Part shown: positions 1 through 6,542 of the stretch, piece by piece
Position numbering within the stretch: position 1 is the stretch's first letter
Layout of the letters: every line of letters starts with the position of its first letter
DNA from: an uncultured Oscillospiraceae bacterium
GTDB taxonomy: Bacteria > Bacillota > Clostridia > Oscillospirales > Oscillospiraceae
Length of the DNA: 8,471 bases
Reading direction: 5' to 3'
NCBI GenBank assembly: GCA_905236265.1
Contig: CAJOOV010000077.1
Span: 1 to 8,471, forward strand
Program-made: the position numbers and the translations under genes
Notes under the pieces: model-generated
Seen by the model: only the letters and a program-made list of their open reading frames with translations
Told to the model about the DNA's origin: nothing
The model's database searches: none

Positions 1-405
1 ATCGTCCATTCCGGTGATGACGTTGTACGCTCCGGGATAGTCCATCTCCTCGAACACATTGATCACGCCGTCAATATCAATGGAGATACGGTTGCCTCTG
101 GGGCGCACATCGTCAATGATCTGCTGGATAATGTCCCGGCGCACATACAGCTTGCGGATTTCCTTCATGTCCCGGTCGATGATGTTGGAGCCGGTGCTGG
201 TGATCCAGAAGTCCGGCTGGATCAGCCCGCTGATGAAGGGCGTCAGTCCCCCCACCTGACGGCCGGTGCAGAGGCCGAAATAATGCCCCGCCGCCTGATA
301 TTCCCGCACCTTTTGTACGTTCTCCGGCGGCAGCTTCACCTCCGCCTTGTAGAAATAGAGGGTGCCGTCAAAGTCACTGGCAAATACCTTCTTCACAAAA
401 ACCAT
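1..405 (-). CDS. HAD-IIB (Cof-like) family hydrolase, N-terminal part, cut by the window edge
   Basis: This is the first 135 codons of a minus-strand gene that is open to the left edge. The translation begins MVFVKKVFASDFDGTLY. It contains HAD motif I as DFDGT (Asp11 predicted nucleophile, Asp13 general acid/base), then LCTGR near residues 45-49, with Thr47 as motif II. A later stretch, ITSTGSNIID, matches the usual conserved region before the C2 cap of HAD-IIB/Cof proteins. Members are cytoplasmic Mg-dependent phosphatases acting on sugar phosphates or other small phosphorylated metabolites. The substrate cannot be predicted from this part, and motifs III and IV lie outside the window. The ATG at 405 has a GGAAAGG touching it, which leaves no spacer. 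The in-frame GTG at 396, nine bases after that GGAAAGG and giving MKKVFASDFDGT, is a better-spaced start. The gene is divergent from the GH32 gene, so the two could share regulation. Family call is firm; function is open. Confidence 0.9.
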   Translation of the reverse strand, partial: MVFVKKVFASDFDGTLYFYKAEVKLPPENVQKVREYQAAGHYFGLCTGRQVGGLTPFISGLIQPDFWITSTGSNIIDRDMKEIRKLYVRRDIIQQIIDDVRPRGNRISIDIDGVINVFEEMDYPGAYNVITGMDD

Positions 406-439
406 CCTTTCCAGATGCAGTTTCTTCCATTCCACGCCT

Positions 440-468
440 ATCATAGCACAAACAGCAGTAAAACAACA
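440..468 (-). promoter_or_regulatory. Possible sigma-A promoter for the HAD hydrolase
   Basis: On the minus strand TATGAT (445-440) is a good -10 candidate about 35 bases upstream of the ATG. The -35 is weak: TTGTTT (466-461) lies at a 15-nt spacing, or TGTTGT (468-463) at 17 nt. The segment is AT-rich compared with the flanking genes, as expected for a divergent promoter region. The weak -35 keeps confidence modest. Confidence 0.4.
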
Positions 469-518
469 GTCTTTTTTAAAATATTTTATTCCACCTTCCC
501 CCGCAGGGCAGACAGCGC

Positions 519-547
519 TTGCTATTTGAGAAAAGTTTCTGTATAAT
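519..547 (+). promoter_or_regulatory. Sigma-A promoter for the GH32 gene
   Basis: TTGCTA (519-524) and a perfect TATAAT (542-547) are separated by exactly 17 nt, 42 bases before the chosen start codon. This predicts transcription starting near 554 and a short leader of about 35 nt containing AGGAGG. A small inverted repeat, AGAAA-AG-TTTCT (529-540), lies in the spacer. Confidence 0.8.
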
Positions 548-551
548 ACAG
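539..551 (+). promoter_or_regulatory. Palindrome over the -10 box, candidate operator
   Basis: CTGTATAATACAG is a perfect 6-bp inverted repeat around a single central base and contains the whole -10 hexamer. A protein bound here would block RNA polymerase, so it is a candidate repressor site for the GH32 gene. No regulator gene lies in the window. Part of the symmetry comes from the TATAAT sequence itself, so chance is possible. Confidence 0.35.
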
Positions 552-589
552 GGAGTTGAACCACGTCAAAGATGACAGGAGGCATTGCT

Positions 590-2047
590 ATGAAAGAATG
601 GACACGAGAAGAGCGCTACCGGGTGCTCCACAGTGCGCAGGAGATAGAGGGACTGCATGAACAGATCGTCCACTCCGTCTACCGCCAGAGGTTCCACGTC
701 CAGCCGGTCACCGGTCTGTCCAGTGACCCCAACGGCTTCGGCTATCACAACGGGCTGTGGCATCTGTACTACCAGTGGTGCCCCTGGGGAGCCGTGCATG
801 GGCTGAAATACTGGTATCACGTCACCAGTGAGGATCTGCTCCACTGGAAAAACGCAGGCGTGGGAATGCACCCGGATACCTACTTTGACAACCGGGGCTG
901 CCACTCCGGCTCCGCCTTCTCCGACGGAGAGGAGCTCTATCTCTTCTACACCGGAAACCACCGGGACGAGGACTGGACGAGAACGCCCTACACCTGCGCC
1001 GCCAGACTGGGGGCGGACGGAAAGGCCGTGAAGCTGCCCCAGCCCCTCTTCGGCCCCAGAGATGACTACAGCGAGCATCAAAGAGACCCGAAGATCGTCT
1101 ACGTCCCGGAGAAGGGAAAGTATTATATCTTCATCGGCGCCCAGAATCTGGAGCTGAAGGGCAGGGCGCTGATGTATGAGTCGGAGTCCCTGCTGGAGGG
1201 CTGGAAATTCGCCGGAGAGCTGAAGGTGCCCGGCTTTGAGGACTTCGGCGGCATGTGGGAGTGTCCCTGCATCGTGCGCATCAGCGGGAAGGACGTGCTG
1301 ATCTTCTCCCCCCAGTACACCAAGCTGCCGGGACGGGGAGAGAGCACCAACCACAATATCTACCTGGTGGGCAGCATGGACTATGACACCCTCACCTTCA
1401 CCCCGGAGGGGGGCTATCAGTTCCTGGACTTCGGCTTTGACTTCTACGCCGCACAGTTTGCCGCCAATGTCAGCGACCCGGATAAGGCAATTCTGATTGC
1501 ATGGATCGGACTGCCTGACAACCACTACTGCACGGAGCCGGAGGACTGGGAGGGCAGCATGACCGTAGTGCGGGAGCTGCGTCTGAAAGACGGAAGGCTG
1601 GTGCAGTCCCCTGTGCAGGCGCTTGCCTCCCTGCGGGAGGCTCCTGCCCCAACGGATGGGACGCTGCCTGACGTGTGCGAGGTGCTGGCAGAGGCTTCCG
1701 GCGGCGGATTTGACCTGAACTTCTTCACAAAAGCGGACGGAACAGGGGGTTTTACCTGCCATTATGACGGGGAAAGGTCTGTGCTGGTGGTAGACCGCCG
1801 GGGCATGGACAACCGATTCAACCAGAATGTGGGCGAGGTGCTGGAGGTGCCGGTTCCCGGCGGCGTGCGGAACGTGCGTGCGCTGATTGACCGCTGCTCC
1901 ATCGAGCTGTTTATCAATGACGGCGAGGCCGCCTTTACCTCCCATGTCTATCCCACCGCCGATGAGCACCACTATACGGTTTCTCAGGGCGCAGAGGTGA
2001 CGATTTATCCCCTGAAGCCCTCTGTGGTGGATGATTTCGTGGTATAA
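590..2047 (+). CDS. scrB: Glycoside hydrolase family 32: sucrose-6-phosphate hydrolase / beta-fructofuranosidase
   Basis: A 485-residue cytoplasmic enzyme predicted to cleave the fructosyl bond of sucrose-6-phosphate, sucrose or short fructo-oligosaccharides. The start at 590 is chosen because AGGAGG (577-582) sits 7 nt upstream; an in-frame ATG at 572 lies before that site. All three GH32 catalytic residues are visible: nucleophile Asp46 in SSDPNG, transition-state stabiliser Asp166 in QRDP, and acid/base Glu224 in WECP. The five-bladed propeller (about 35-335) is followed by the C-terminal beta-sandwich, with its typical DRCSIELFINDGEAAFTS stretch near 434-451. Length matches bacterial sucrose-6-phosphate hydrolases. 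There is no signal peptide, so the substrate must be imported, but no PTS or other transporter is next to it. It has its own promoter and terminator. One variation is that the usual Asn before the nucleophile is Ser (SSDPNG, not NDPNG). The family is certain; the phosphorylated substrate, and so the symbol, is inferred. Confidence 0.93.
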   Translation: MKEWTREERYRVLHSAQEIEGLHEQIVHSVYRQRFHVQPVTGLSSDPNGFGYHNGLWHLYYQWCPWGAVHGLKYWYHVTSEDLLHWKNAGVGMHPDTYFDNRGCHSGSAFSDGEELYLFYTGNHRDEDWTRTPYTCAARLGADGKAVKLPQPLFGPRDDYSEHQRDPKIVYVPEKGKYYIFIGAQNLELKGRALMYESESLLEGWKFAGELKVPGFEDFGGMWECPCIVRISGKDVLIFSPQYTKLPGRGESTNHNIYLVGSMDYDTLTFTPEGGYQFLDFGFDFYAAQFAANVSDPDKAILIAWIGLPDNHYCTEPEDWEGSMTVVRELRLKDGRLVQSPVQALASLREAPAPTDGTLPDVCEVLAEASGGGFDLNFFTKADGTGGFTCHYDGERSVLVVDRRGMDNRFNQNVGEVLEVPVPGGVRNVRALIDRCSIELFINDGEAAFTSHVYPTADEHHYTVSQGAEVTIYPLKPSVVDDFVV

Positions 2048-2068
2048 ACCACTGTTACGGCATTTTTT

Positions 2069-2107
2069 ACCGCTCTCCCCGGCGACTGAGGGGAGAGCGG
2101 TTTTTTT
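2069..2107 (+). terminator. Rho-independent terminator of the GH32 gene
   Basis: A perfect 12-bp stem (ACCGCTCTCCCC, 2069-2080, with its complement 2090-2101) closes a 9-nt loop and runs into seven T residues (2101-2107). It begins 21 nt after the GH32 stop and separates that gene from rlmB. Confidence 0.95.
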
Positions 2108-2121
2108 GGTCAATTTATGTC

Positions 2122-2150
2122 TTTTGATTGCAGGAAGAATGTGGTATAAT
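2122..2150 (+). promoter_or_regulatory. Extended -10 promoter for rlmB and the downstream membrane protein
   Basis: TGGTATAAT (2142-2150) is a perfect extended -10 element (TGn followed by TATAAT). The -35 is poor: TTTTGA (2122-2127) is at 17 nt and TTGATT (2124-2129) is at 15 nt. An extended -10 can work with a weak -35. It lies between the GH32 terminator and the rlmB start and predicts a leader of about 33 nt. Confidence 0.75.
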
Positions 2151-2189
2151 GAGTAACCGAGCATACCATTCTGATCGGAGGATTTCATC

Positions 2190-2990
2190 TTGAACGACAG
2201 AGCATCGAAAGAGCGCAGACAGCCCCGCCGGGAAAAACCGGACAGCCCTGCTGACGGTACCATTGAAGGCCGCAACGCCGTCATTGAGGCGCTGCGGGTG
2301 GGGACTGCGATTGATAAAATACTCATTGCCAAAGGGGAGACAGACGCTACTCTGGGACATATCGCCTCAAAGGCACGGGAGCAGGGAATCGTCGTCGTGG
2401 AGGCAGACCGGCGCAAGCTGGATGCCATGAGCCAGACCCACTCCCATCAGGGGGTCATTGCCATCGCCGCCGTGCGGGAGTATGCCAGCGTGGAGGACAT
2501 CCTGAACCGGGCAAGGGAGGCGGGGGAGCCGCCTCTGGTGGTCATCTGTGACGAGATTTCCGACCCCCACAATCTGGGCGCAGTCATCCGCACGGCGGAG
2601 TGCGCCGGTGCCCACGGAGTCATCATTCCCAAGCGCCGCAGCGCCGGACTGACGGCAATCGTGGCAAAGACCTCTGCCGGGGCGGTGTCCCATCTGCCTG
2701 TGGCGAGAGTGCCCAACCTGACCGCCTGCATCGAGGAGCTGAAGGAGCAGGGGCTTTGGGTGTTCGGTTCCGCCGCAGGGGGCAGCGTGGAGCTGTACCG
2801 GACAGACCTGAAGGGGCCTGCCGCCATTGTCATCGGCTCCGAGGGCAGCGGCATGAGCCGCCTTGTGGCACAGCACTGTGATTATATCGTCAGCATCCCC
2901 ATGCGGGGACGGCTGAATTCCCTGAACGCATCCGCCGCCGCAGCCATCCTTCTCTATGAGGCAGTGCGTCAGAGAAGCATCTCTGTGTAA
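2190..2990 (+). CDS. rlmB: 23S rRNA (guanosine-2'-O-)-methyltransferase RlmB (SpoU/TrmH family)
   Basis: A 266-residue SPOUT-fold methyltransferase that transfers a methyl group from S-adenosylmethionine to a ribose 2'-OH. RlmB-type members modify G2251 (E. coli numbering) of the 23S rRNA peptidyl-transferase region. After a basic, probably disordered leader (about 1-22) comes the SpoU substrate-binding domain, starting GTIEGRNAVIEAL (23-35). The catalytic domain follows with all three SpoU motifs: NLGAVIRTAE (128-137, catalytic Arg134), IVIGSEGSGM (213-222) and IPMRGRLNSLNAS (236-248). These form the knotted SAM-binding site. The start is TTG at 2190, supported by CGGAGGA (2176-2182) about 8 nt upstream. 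The 1029-residue gene starts 12 nt after the stop, so the two should be co-transcribed. The usual clostridial neighbours (cysS, mrnC) are not present. A paralogous SpoU enzyme with a different rRNA target is the main alternative. Confidence 0.9.
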   Translation: MNDRASKERRQPRREKPDSPADGTIEGRNAVIEALRVGTAIDKILIAKGETDATLGHIASKAREQGIVVVEADRRKLDAMSQTHSHQGVIAIAAVREYASVEDILNRAREAGEPPLVVICDEISDPHNLGAVIRTAECAGAHGVIIPKRRSAGLTAIVAKTSAGAVSHLPVARVPNLTACIEELKEQGLWVFGSAAGGSVELYRTDLKGPAAIVIGSEGSGMSRLVAQHCDYIVSIPMRGRLNSLNASAAAAILLYEAVRQRSISV

Positions 2991-3002
2991 GGTGAGGAGA
3001 CT

Positions 3003-6000
3003 ATGAGCGAAAACGATCACAACCGCAGCAATCCCACGCCTGATATGGAGGCGTTTTACCATCAGCGCTTTGCCGAGTGGGACAGGGAAAAGGAACAGGC
3101 GCAGTCCCCGGAGGAAGAGCAGAAAACGGCGTCTCAATATCCCAAGTTGGACTTTGCGCCTCGGGAAAACAAATCCGGGGAGACCTTCGACCCCAACGGC
3201 TTTCGCATTCTGACCCTGCATCTGGGGGGTGAGCGAAAGACGCCCCGGAGAGAGCTTCCCCAGTTCCCCACCGACGAGGAGGAGGAGGAACTGGAGGCGC
3301 TGCTGGAGAAAAACTCCAGCAGGCGCTCTGAGGCAGCGTCCCAGAGTGCGCCTCCCGCACCGGAGGAAACCGACACCGGGGAGGAGCAGCGCCGGGAGGA
3401 GAGCGCCCCCCGTATCATACCGGTGACGATCCAGCGGAAAGAGCCGGTGATGATTCAGCTTGAGCAGCAGCCGGATGGGGATGCCGGCGAGGGGGAAAAC
3501 CCGGCGCAGGAGGCTCCACCCGCTCCGGCTCCGGAGCAGCACGCCCCCGCCGGAGAAGAGAGCGCACCGGAGAAAGCGCCGGAGAAAGCGCCAAAGGCAG
3601 CAGAGAATGCCCCTGCCCCGGAACCGGACGGCGTGCAGGAGGCTGCGCCCGACGAGGAACCGGAGGAGGAAGAGGAGCAGCCCCCTCTTCTGAGGCTGGG
3701 CAGGCTGGGGCGCTGGCTCAACTCATGGTTTGAGGAGCGCATGGAGGAACAGGGCCGCCAGATCAGTGCGGACGAGGAATATGAGCGCTCCCACCCGGAG
3801 GAGAAGTCTCCCTTCCCCTCCCCTCTGCCCAAACGGGAGCGAGGAGAAAAAGTCTCCCGGAAAAAGGCGGAAAAAACCGAACAGACAGAAAAGACAGAGA
3901 AAGAGGCCTCTGAACCCGGAGACGCTCAGAAAAAGCAGATGCCGGAAAAGCGGGAGCAGACCGGCAGGCGGGAAAAGGCTGCGCCCAAAAAGCCGGAGCG
4001 TCCGGAGCAGGCCCAGCCTCAAACGCCGGAAACCGGGGAAAAACAGCCCCGAAGTAAGGCACCCTCCCATGTGAAGCAGGCAAAGCCCGTCCCGAAGGGG
4101 AAGGCTGCCCAGCCGGGGAAACCATCATCCGGGACAAAGCAGCAGCGATCCCCGGAGGGAAAGCCCGCCTCCGGCGCCAAAGCAAGAACCGGCAAGGTCA
4201 TCCAGATTCCTGAGGAGCACCCCGGCCTGCTGGAAAAGAAGTTCAGCGCCCTGCGGGAACATGCAGACGAGTTTGTAGACGCTATGTTTGTGGGGGAGTC
4301 GGATGATACCGTCCGGGAGGAGCAGGTTCATTCTCAGGTGGCAAAGCTGATTCCCGCCACGGACGAGGAGCGTGCCCCCAAGCCCAAAAATCCCGCCAGA
4401 GAGGAGCGCCGCCGTGCCCGTGAGGAGCAGGAGCGCCATGCGCCGGATACCTCCCCCAGAGAGCTGTACCGCATTTACAGCTCCAGCTACAAAAGCCAGC
4501 GGGGCAGGCTGCCCGCCCAGCTCGCCGCCGCCGCTGCGGTTCTGGCCGTCTCCGCCGCCGCCTCCGGGGAGCTGCCCTTCGTGAATATCCCCTATCTGCA
4601 GGCAAATCCCCGCATTGCCGGGCTGATACTGACCCTTGGACTGGTGGCCGCCTGCGCCATTGGGCTGGATACCCTGCTGGACGGCATTTTGCGGCTGCTG
4701 CGGGGAAAGCCGGGAATGAACACTCTCTCCTCCTTTGGGGCGATTCTGGCCGTGGCTGACGGAGTCTGGTATTCCCTCATCGGACGGGAAGGCCCCCTTC
4801 CCTTCTGCGGCTTCGCCGCACTGAGCCTGTGGGCAATGGCCTATGGAAACAACCGGAAAAAGCGGGGGCTTCGGGACGCCTGCGAGGATGCTTACACCCG
4901 CAGCGAGTACGAACGTCTGACCATGGACGATGGCAAGTGGAGCGGAAGAGGGGTCTTTGTGAAGGAGCCGGGCTCCTCCAGAGGCTTCGGCAGCCAGATT
5001 CAGGAGCCGGACGGCGTGGAGCGGGTCTACCGCTATGCCGCCCCGGTGATGATCGCCGCCTGCTTCGTCTTCGGCATCATCTCCGCAGTGGAGCAGCGGT
5101 CGCTGCAGATGCTCCTGTGGAACTGGTCGGTGATTTTTGTTCTGGCAACGCCTCTCTCCGCCACGCTGGCCTATGGCCTGCCCTATTCCAGACAGGTGCG
5201 CAGGCTGCGCAGATCCGGCGCAGTGCTGGCTGGATGGGACGGCGTGGAGACCTTTCACGCCAATGCCGGCATTGTACTCACAGACCGGGATCTCTTCCCC
5301 GACGGCTGCGCCCAGTTTACCGGGATACAGAACTTCGGAGATGTGTCTCTGGAAAAGCTCACCGGCTGCACCGCCTCCATCGTGCGGGAGGCAGATTTGG
5401 GGCTTGCCCGGATCTTTGACGATCAGGTGCGGATTCAGGGCGGCTTCTACCGCCGTGTGGACAATCTGGACGCCACAGAGGAGGGGGGCTACACCGGAGT
5501 CATCCGGGGGGATACGGTCATGATCGGCTCCTCCGGCTACCTTCAGGTTCACGGCATCCCCATCGAGCCGGGGTATCAGGTGAAAAACGCTGTGTTCTGC
5601 GCCATTAACGGACGGATTCAGGGCAGCTTTGCCCTGAACTACAGCCTTCCCCGAACCGTGAAGCCCGCCATTCAGACGCTGCTGCAGGGCGGCATCTCCC
5701 CGATTCTTGCCACCCGTGACTTCAATATCCAGCCGGATATTCTCCGCCGCCGGTTCAAGCTCCCGGCGGAGCGGATGCAGTATCCGCCGGTGCAGCGGCG
5801 CTTTGACCTCTCCGCCAAGGGTCAGCCCCACAACAAGGTGCTGGGGGCGCTAATCTTCCGGGAAGGGATTGTGCCCTATACCGATGCGATTCTGGGGGGC
5901 AAGCGTCTGCGCAGCGTGGTACGCTTCAACCTCTGGCTGACGCTGGCTGCCTCGGCGGTAGGCGCACTGCTGGGGCTGTACCTCACCGGCGTAAATGCGT

Positions 6001-6092
6001 TTCACTCCCTGAGTCTGGTGAATACGCTGTTTTTCCTGCTGATGTGGCTGGTGCCCACCGTGCTGATTTCCAACGGCGTGGATCAGTTTTAG
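3003..6092 (+). CDS. Degenerate P1B-type ATPase-like membrane protein with a long disordered N-terminal region
   Basis: A 1029-residue protein with an RBS-like GGTGAGGAG just upstream, 12 nt behind rlmB. Residues 1 to about 500 are low-complexity: an acidic Pro/Glu part (213-226), a Lys/Pro/Glu part (276-396), and short helix-like patches near 229-251 and 406-429. Predicted membrane helices lie near 504-520, 538-557, 572-593, 597-615, 677-697, 702-727, 974-997 and 1002-1024. This 4+2+2 order is the topology of P1B heavy-metal ATPases. The cytoplasmic domain has P-type landmarks in order: GIVLTDRDLFPDG (756-768) at the phosphorylation site, GVIRGDTVMIG (832-842), and AVFCAINGRIQGSFAL with ILATRDF (863-907), matching the end of the N domain and the TGD region. 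Key residues are changed: DKTGT is DRDLF (Asp761 kept), TGD is TRD (904-906), and the M4 CPC is TPL (716-718). No TGE, HP or GDGxND is visible, and the actuator loop is only about 60 residues. Transport by the normal phosphorylation cycle is unlikely. The real function is unknown. Confidence 0.8.
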   Translation: MSENDHNRSNPTPDMEAFYHQRFAEWDREKEQAQSPEEEQKTASQYPKLDFAPRENKSGETFDPNGFRILTLHLGGERKTPRRELPQFPTDEEEEELEALLEKNSSRRSEAASQSAPPAPEETDTGEEQRREESAPRIIPVTIQRKEPVMIQLEQQPDGDAGEGENPAQEAPPAPAPEQHAPAGEESAPEKAPEKAPKAAENAPAPEPDGVQEAAPDEEPEEEEEQPPLLRLGRLGRWLNSWFEERMEEQGRQISADEEYERSHPEEKSPFPSPLPKRERGEKVSRKKAEKTEQTEKTEKEASEPGDAQKKQMPEKREQTGRREKAAPKKPERPEQAQPQTPETGEKQPRSKAPSHVKQAKPVPKGKAAQPGKPSSGTKQQRSPEGKPASGAKARTGKVIQIPEEHPGLLEKKFSALREHADEFVDAMFVGESDDTVREEQVHSQVAKLIPATDEERAPKPKNPAREERRRAREEQERHAPDTSPRELYRIYSSSYKSQRGRLPAQLAAAAAVLAVSAAASGELPFVNIPYLQANPRIAGLILTLGLVAACAIGLDTLLDGILRLLRGKPGMNTLSSFGAILAVADGVWYSLIGREGPLPFCGFAALSLWAMAYGNNRKKRGLRDACEDAYTRSEYERLTMDDGKWSGRGVFVKEPGSSRGFGSQIQEPDGVERVYRYAAPVMIAACFVFGIISAVEQRSLQMLLWNWSVIFVLATPLSATLAYGLPYSRQVRRLRRSGAVLAGWDGVETFHANAGIVLTDRDLFPDGCAQFTGIQNFGDVSLEKLTGCTASIVREADLGLARIFDDQVRIQGGFYRRVDNLDATEEGGYTGVIRGDTVMIGSSGYLQVHGIPIEPGYQVKNAVFCAINGRIQGSFALNYSLPRTVKPAIQTLLQGGISPILATRDFNIQPDILRRRFKLPAERMQYPPVQRRFDLSAKGQPHNKVLGALIFREGIVPYTDAILGGKRLRSVVRFNLWLTLAASAVGALLGLYLTGVNAFHSLSLVNTLFFLLMWLVPTVLISNGVDQF
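3567..3592 (+). repeat. Short in-frame tandem repeat (12-bp unit) in the disordered region
   Basis: The 12-bp unit CCGGAGAAAGCG occurs twice in direct succession (3567-3578 and 3579-3590), with a partial third CC. It encodes the PEKAPEKAP stretch of the N-terminal region. Being in frame, copy-number change would alter length without breaking the gene. Confidence 0.7.
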
Positions 6093-6141
6093 AGCGGTGA
6101 TCGGGCGCCCGCCGGGAAAGCAGGAGCAAATCATCATGGCA

Positions 6142-6171
6142 AAGCGGAACAGGGATTCTCCTGTTCCGCTT
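6142..6171 (+). other. Perfect 12-bp hairpin after the P-type ATPase-like gene, terminator-like but lacking a T-tract
   Basis: AAGCGGAACAGG (6142-6153) and its exact complement (6160-6171) flank a 6-nt loop, 49 nt after the stop codon. The position suits a transcript end for the rlmB unit. The downstream bases are GCCTGTCCC rather than a T-run, so intrinsic termination would be weak. It may be a Rho-assisted end, an mRNA 3' stabiliser or a dispersed repeat. The rest of 6093-6296 shows no convincing gene. Confidence 0.55.
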
Positions 6172-6262
6172 GCCTGTCCCTGCGTTGTCTGTGCAGCGGG
6201 AAACACGGGAAATCCGGTCAGAGAGGGCAGGCAGAGGGCGTGTGCCGGGGGTCGGAAAACGA

Positions 6263-6288
6263 ACAGGGAACGAACATACTTTCCCTGT
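6263..6288. repeat. Inverted repeat just upstream of the HD-GYP promoter
   Basis: ACAGGGAA (6263-6270) and TTCCCTGT (6281-6288) are perfect 8-bp complements with a 10-nt spacer, ending 8 nt before the -35 box. This could be a regulator binding site or another copy of the ACAGGG-armed hairpin seen elsewhere in the window. Confidence 0.45.
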
Positions 6289-6296
6289 CCGGCTTA

Positions 6297-6325
6297 TTGA
6301 CAAACATGGGATACTTGCCTAGAAT
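6297..6325 (+). promoter_or_regulatory. Near-consensus sigma-A promoter for the HD-GYP gene
   Basis: A perfect TTGACA (6297-6302) is followed 17 nt later by TAGAAT (6320-6325), matching 11 of 12 consensus positions. Transcription should begin near 6332, giving an unusually long leader of about 210 nt before the start codon at 6543. Confidence 0.85.
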
Positions 6326-6331
6326 GTGGTT

Positions 6332-6542
6332 AAAGATACAAAAGCTGCAATATGTATGAGACTCTGCCCTTCCTGTCCGGCAGGGCAGGGGAACGTCTGC
6401 TGCCTGTATGGAACAAAGCGCACATATCCGGTTCGAAAACGGCTGGCCGGAGGGACAGCAGAGACAGTCAGAAACAGAAATCAGGGCAGGCCGTCCGTGT
6501 GTCCGCCGCATCTGACACAGCCTGTCAACAAGGAGATTCGAT
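6332..6542 (+). promoter_or_regulatory. Long 5' leader of the HD-GYP gene, possible RNA regulation
   Basis: About 210 nt of predicted untranslated leader. It has a hairpin with 7-bp arms CTGCCCT/AGGGCAG (6364-6370 and 6382-6388) and a weaker TCCGG/CCGGA pairing further on. The ribosome binding site AAGGAG (6530-6535) lies 7 nt before the ATG. I looked for signatures of the GEMM-I cyclic-di-GMP riboswitch, T-box and SAM-I elements by eye and saw none. No terminator-type hairpin with a T-run lies within it. Confidence 0.35.

Noticed and set aside
59..546. Two plus-strand open frames (59-259 and 283-546) in the left part
   Set aside because: The first is antisense to the HAD-IIB gene, and the second runs across that gene's start and both divergent promoters. 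Neither has a domain signature.
566..2428. Long 620-codon open frame on the minus strand opposite GH32 and rlmB
   Set aside because: It is antisense to two genes with clear catalytic motifs and spans their terminator and promoter. Its translation has no recognisable domain and is the kind of shadow frame common in GC-rich DNA.
2367..3542. 391-codon minus-strand frame across rlmB and the start of the next gene
   Set aside because: It overlaps the SpoU motifs of rlmB and the intergenic ribosome binding site, and its translation is compositionally odd.
4125..5831. 568-codon minus-strand frame opposite the P-type ATPase-like gene
   Set aside because: It is rich in Gly, His, Gln and Pro with no membrane or domain pattern, while the plus frame encodes coherent membrane helices and a P-type-like domain.
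6136..6300. Possible 54-codon gene starting MAKRNRDSPV, with AGGAG nine bases upstream and two Cys pairs (CPCVVC)
   Set aside because: Its start overlaps the perfect hairpin at 6142-6171 and its end overlaps the -35 box of the HD-GYP promoter. Third-position base use is mixed, unlike the strongly GC-ending codons of the real genes. Conservation in relatives would be needed to revive it.
6093..6542. GEMM-I cyclic-di-GMP riboswitch or other known riboswitch
   Set aside because: The expected conserved core sequences were not found by eye in this stretch. A covariance-model search would settle it.
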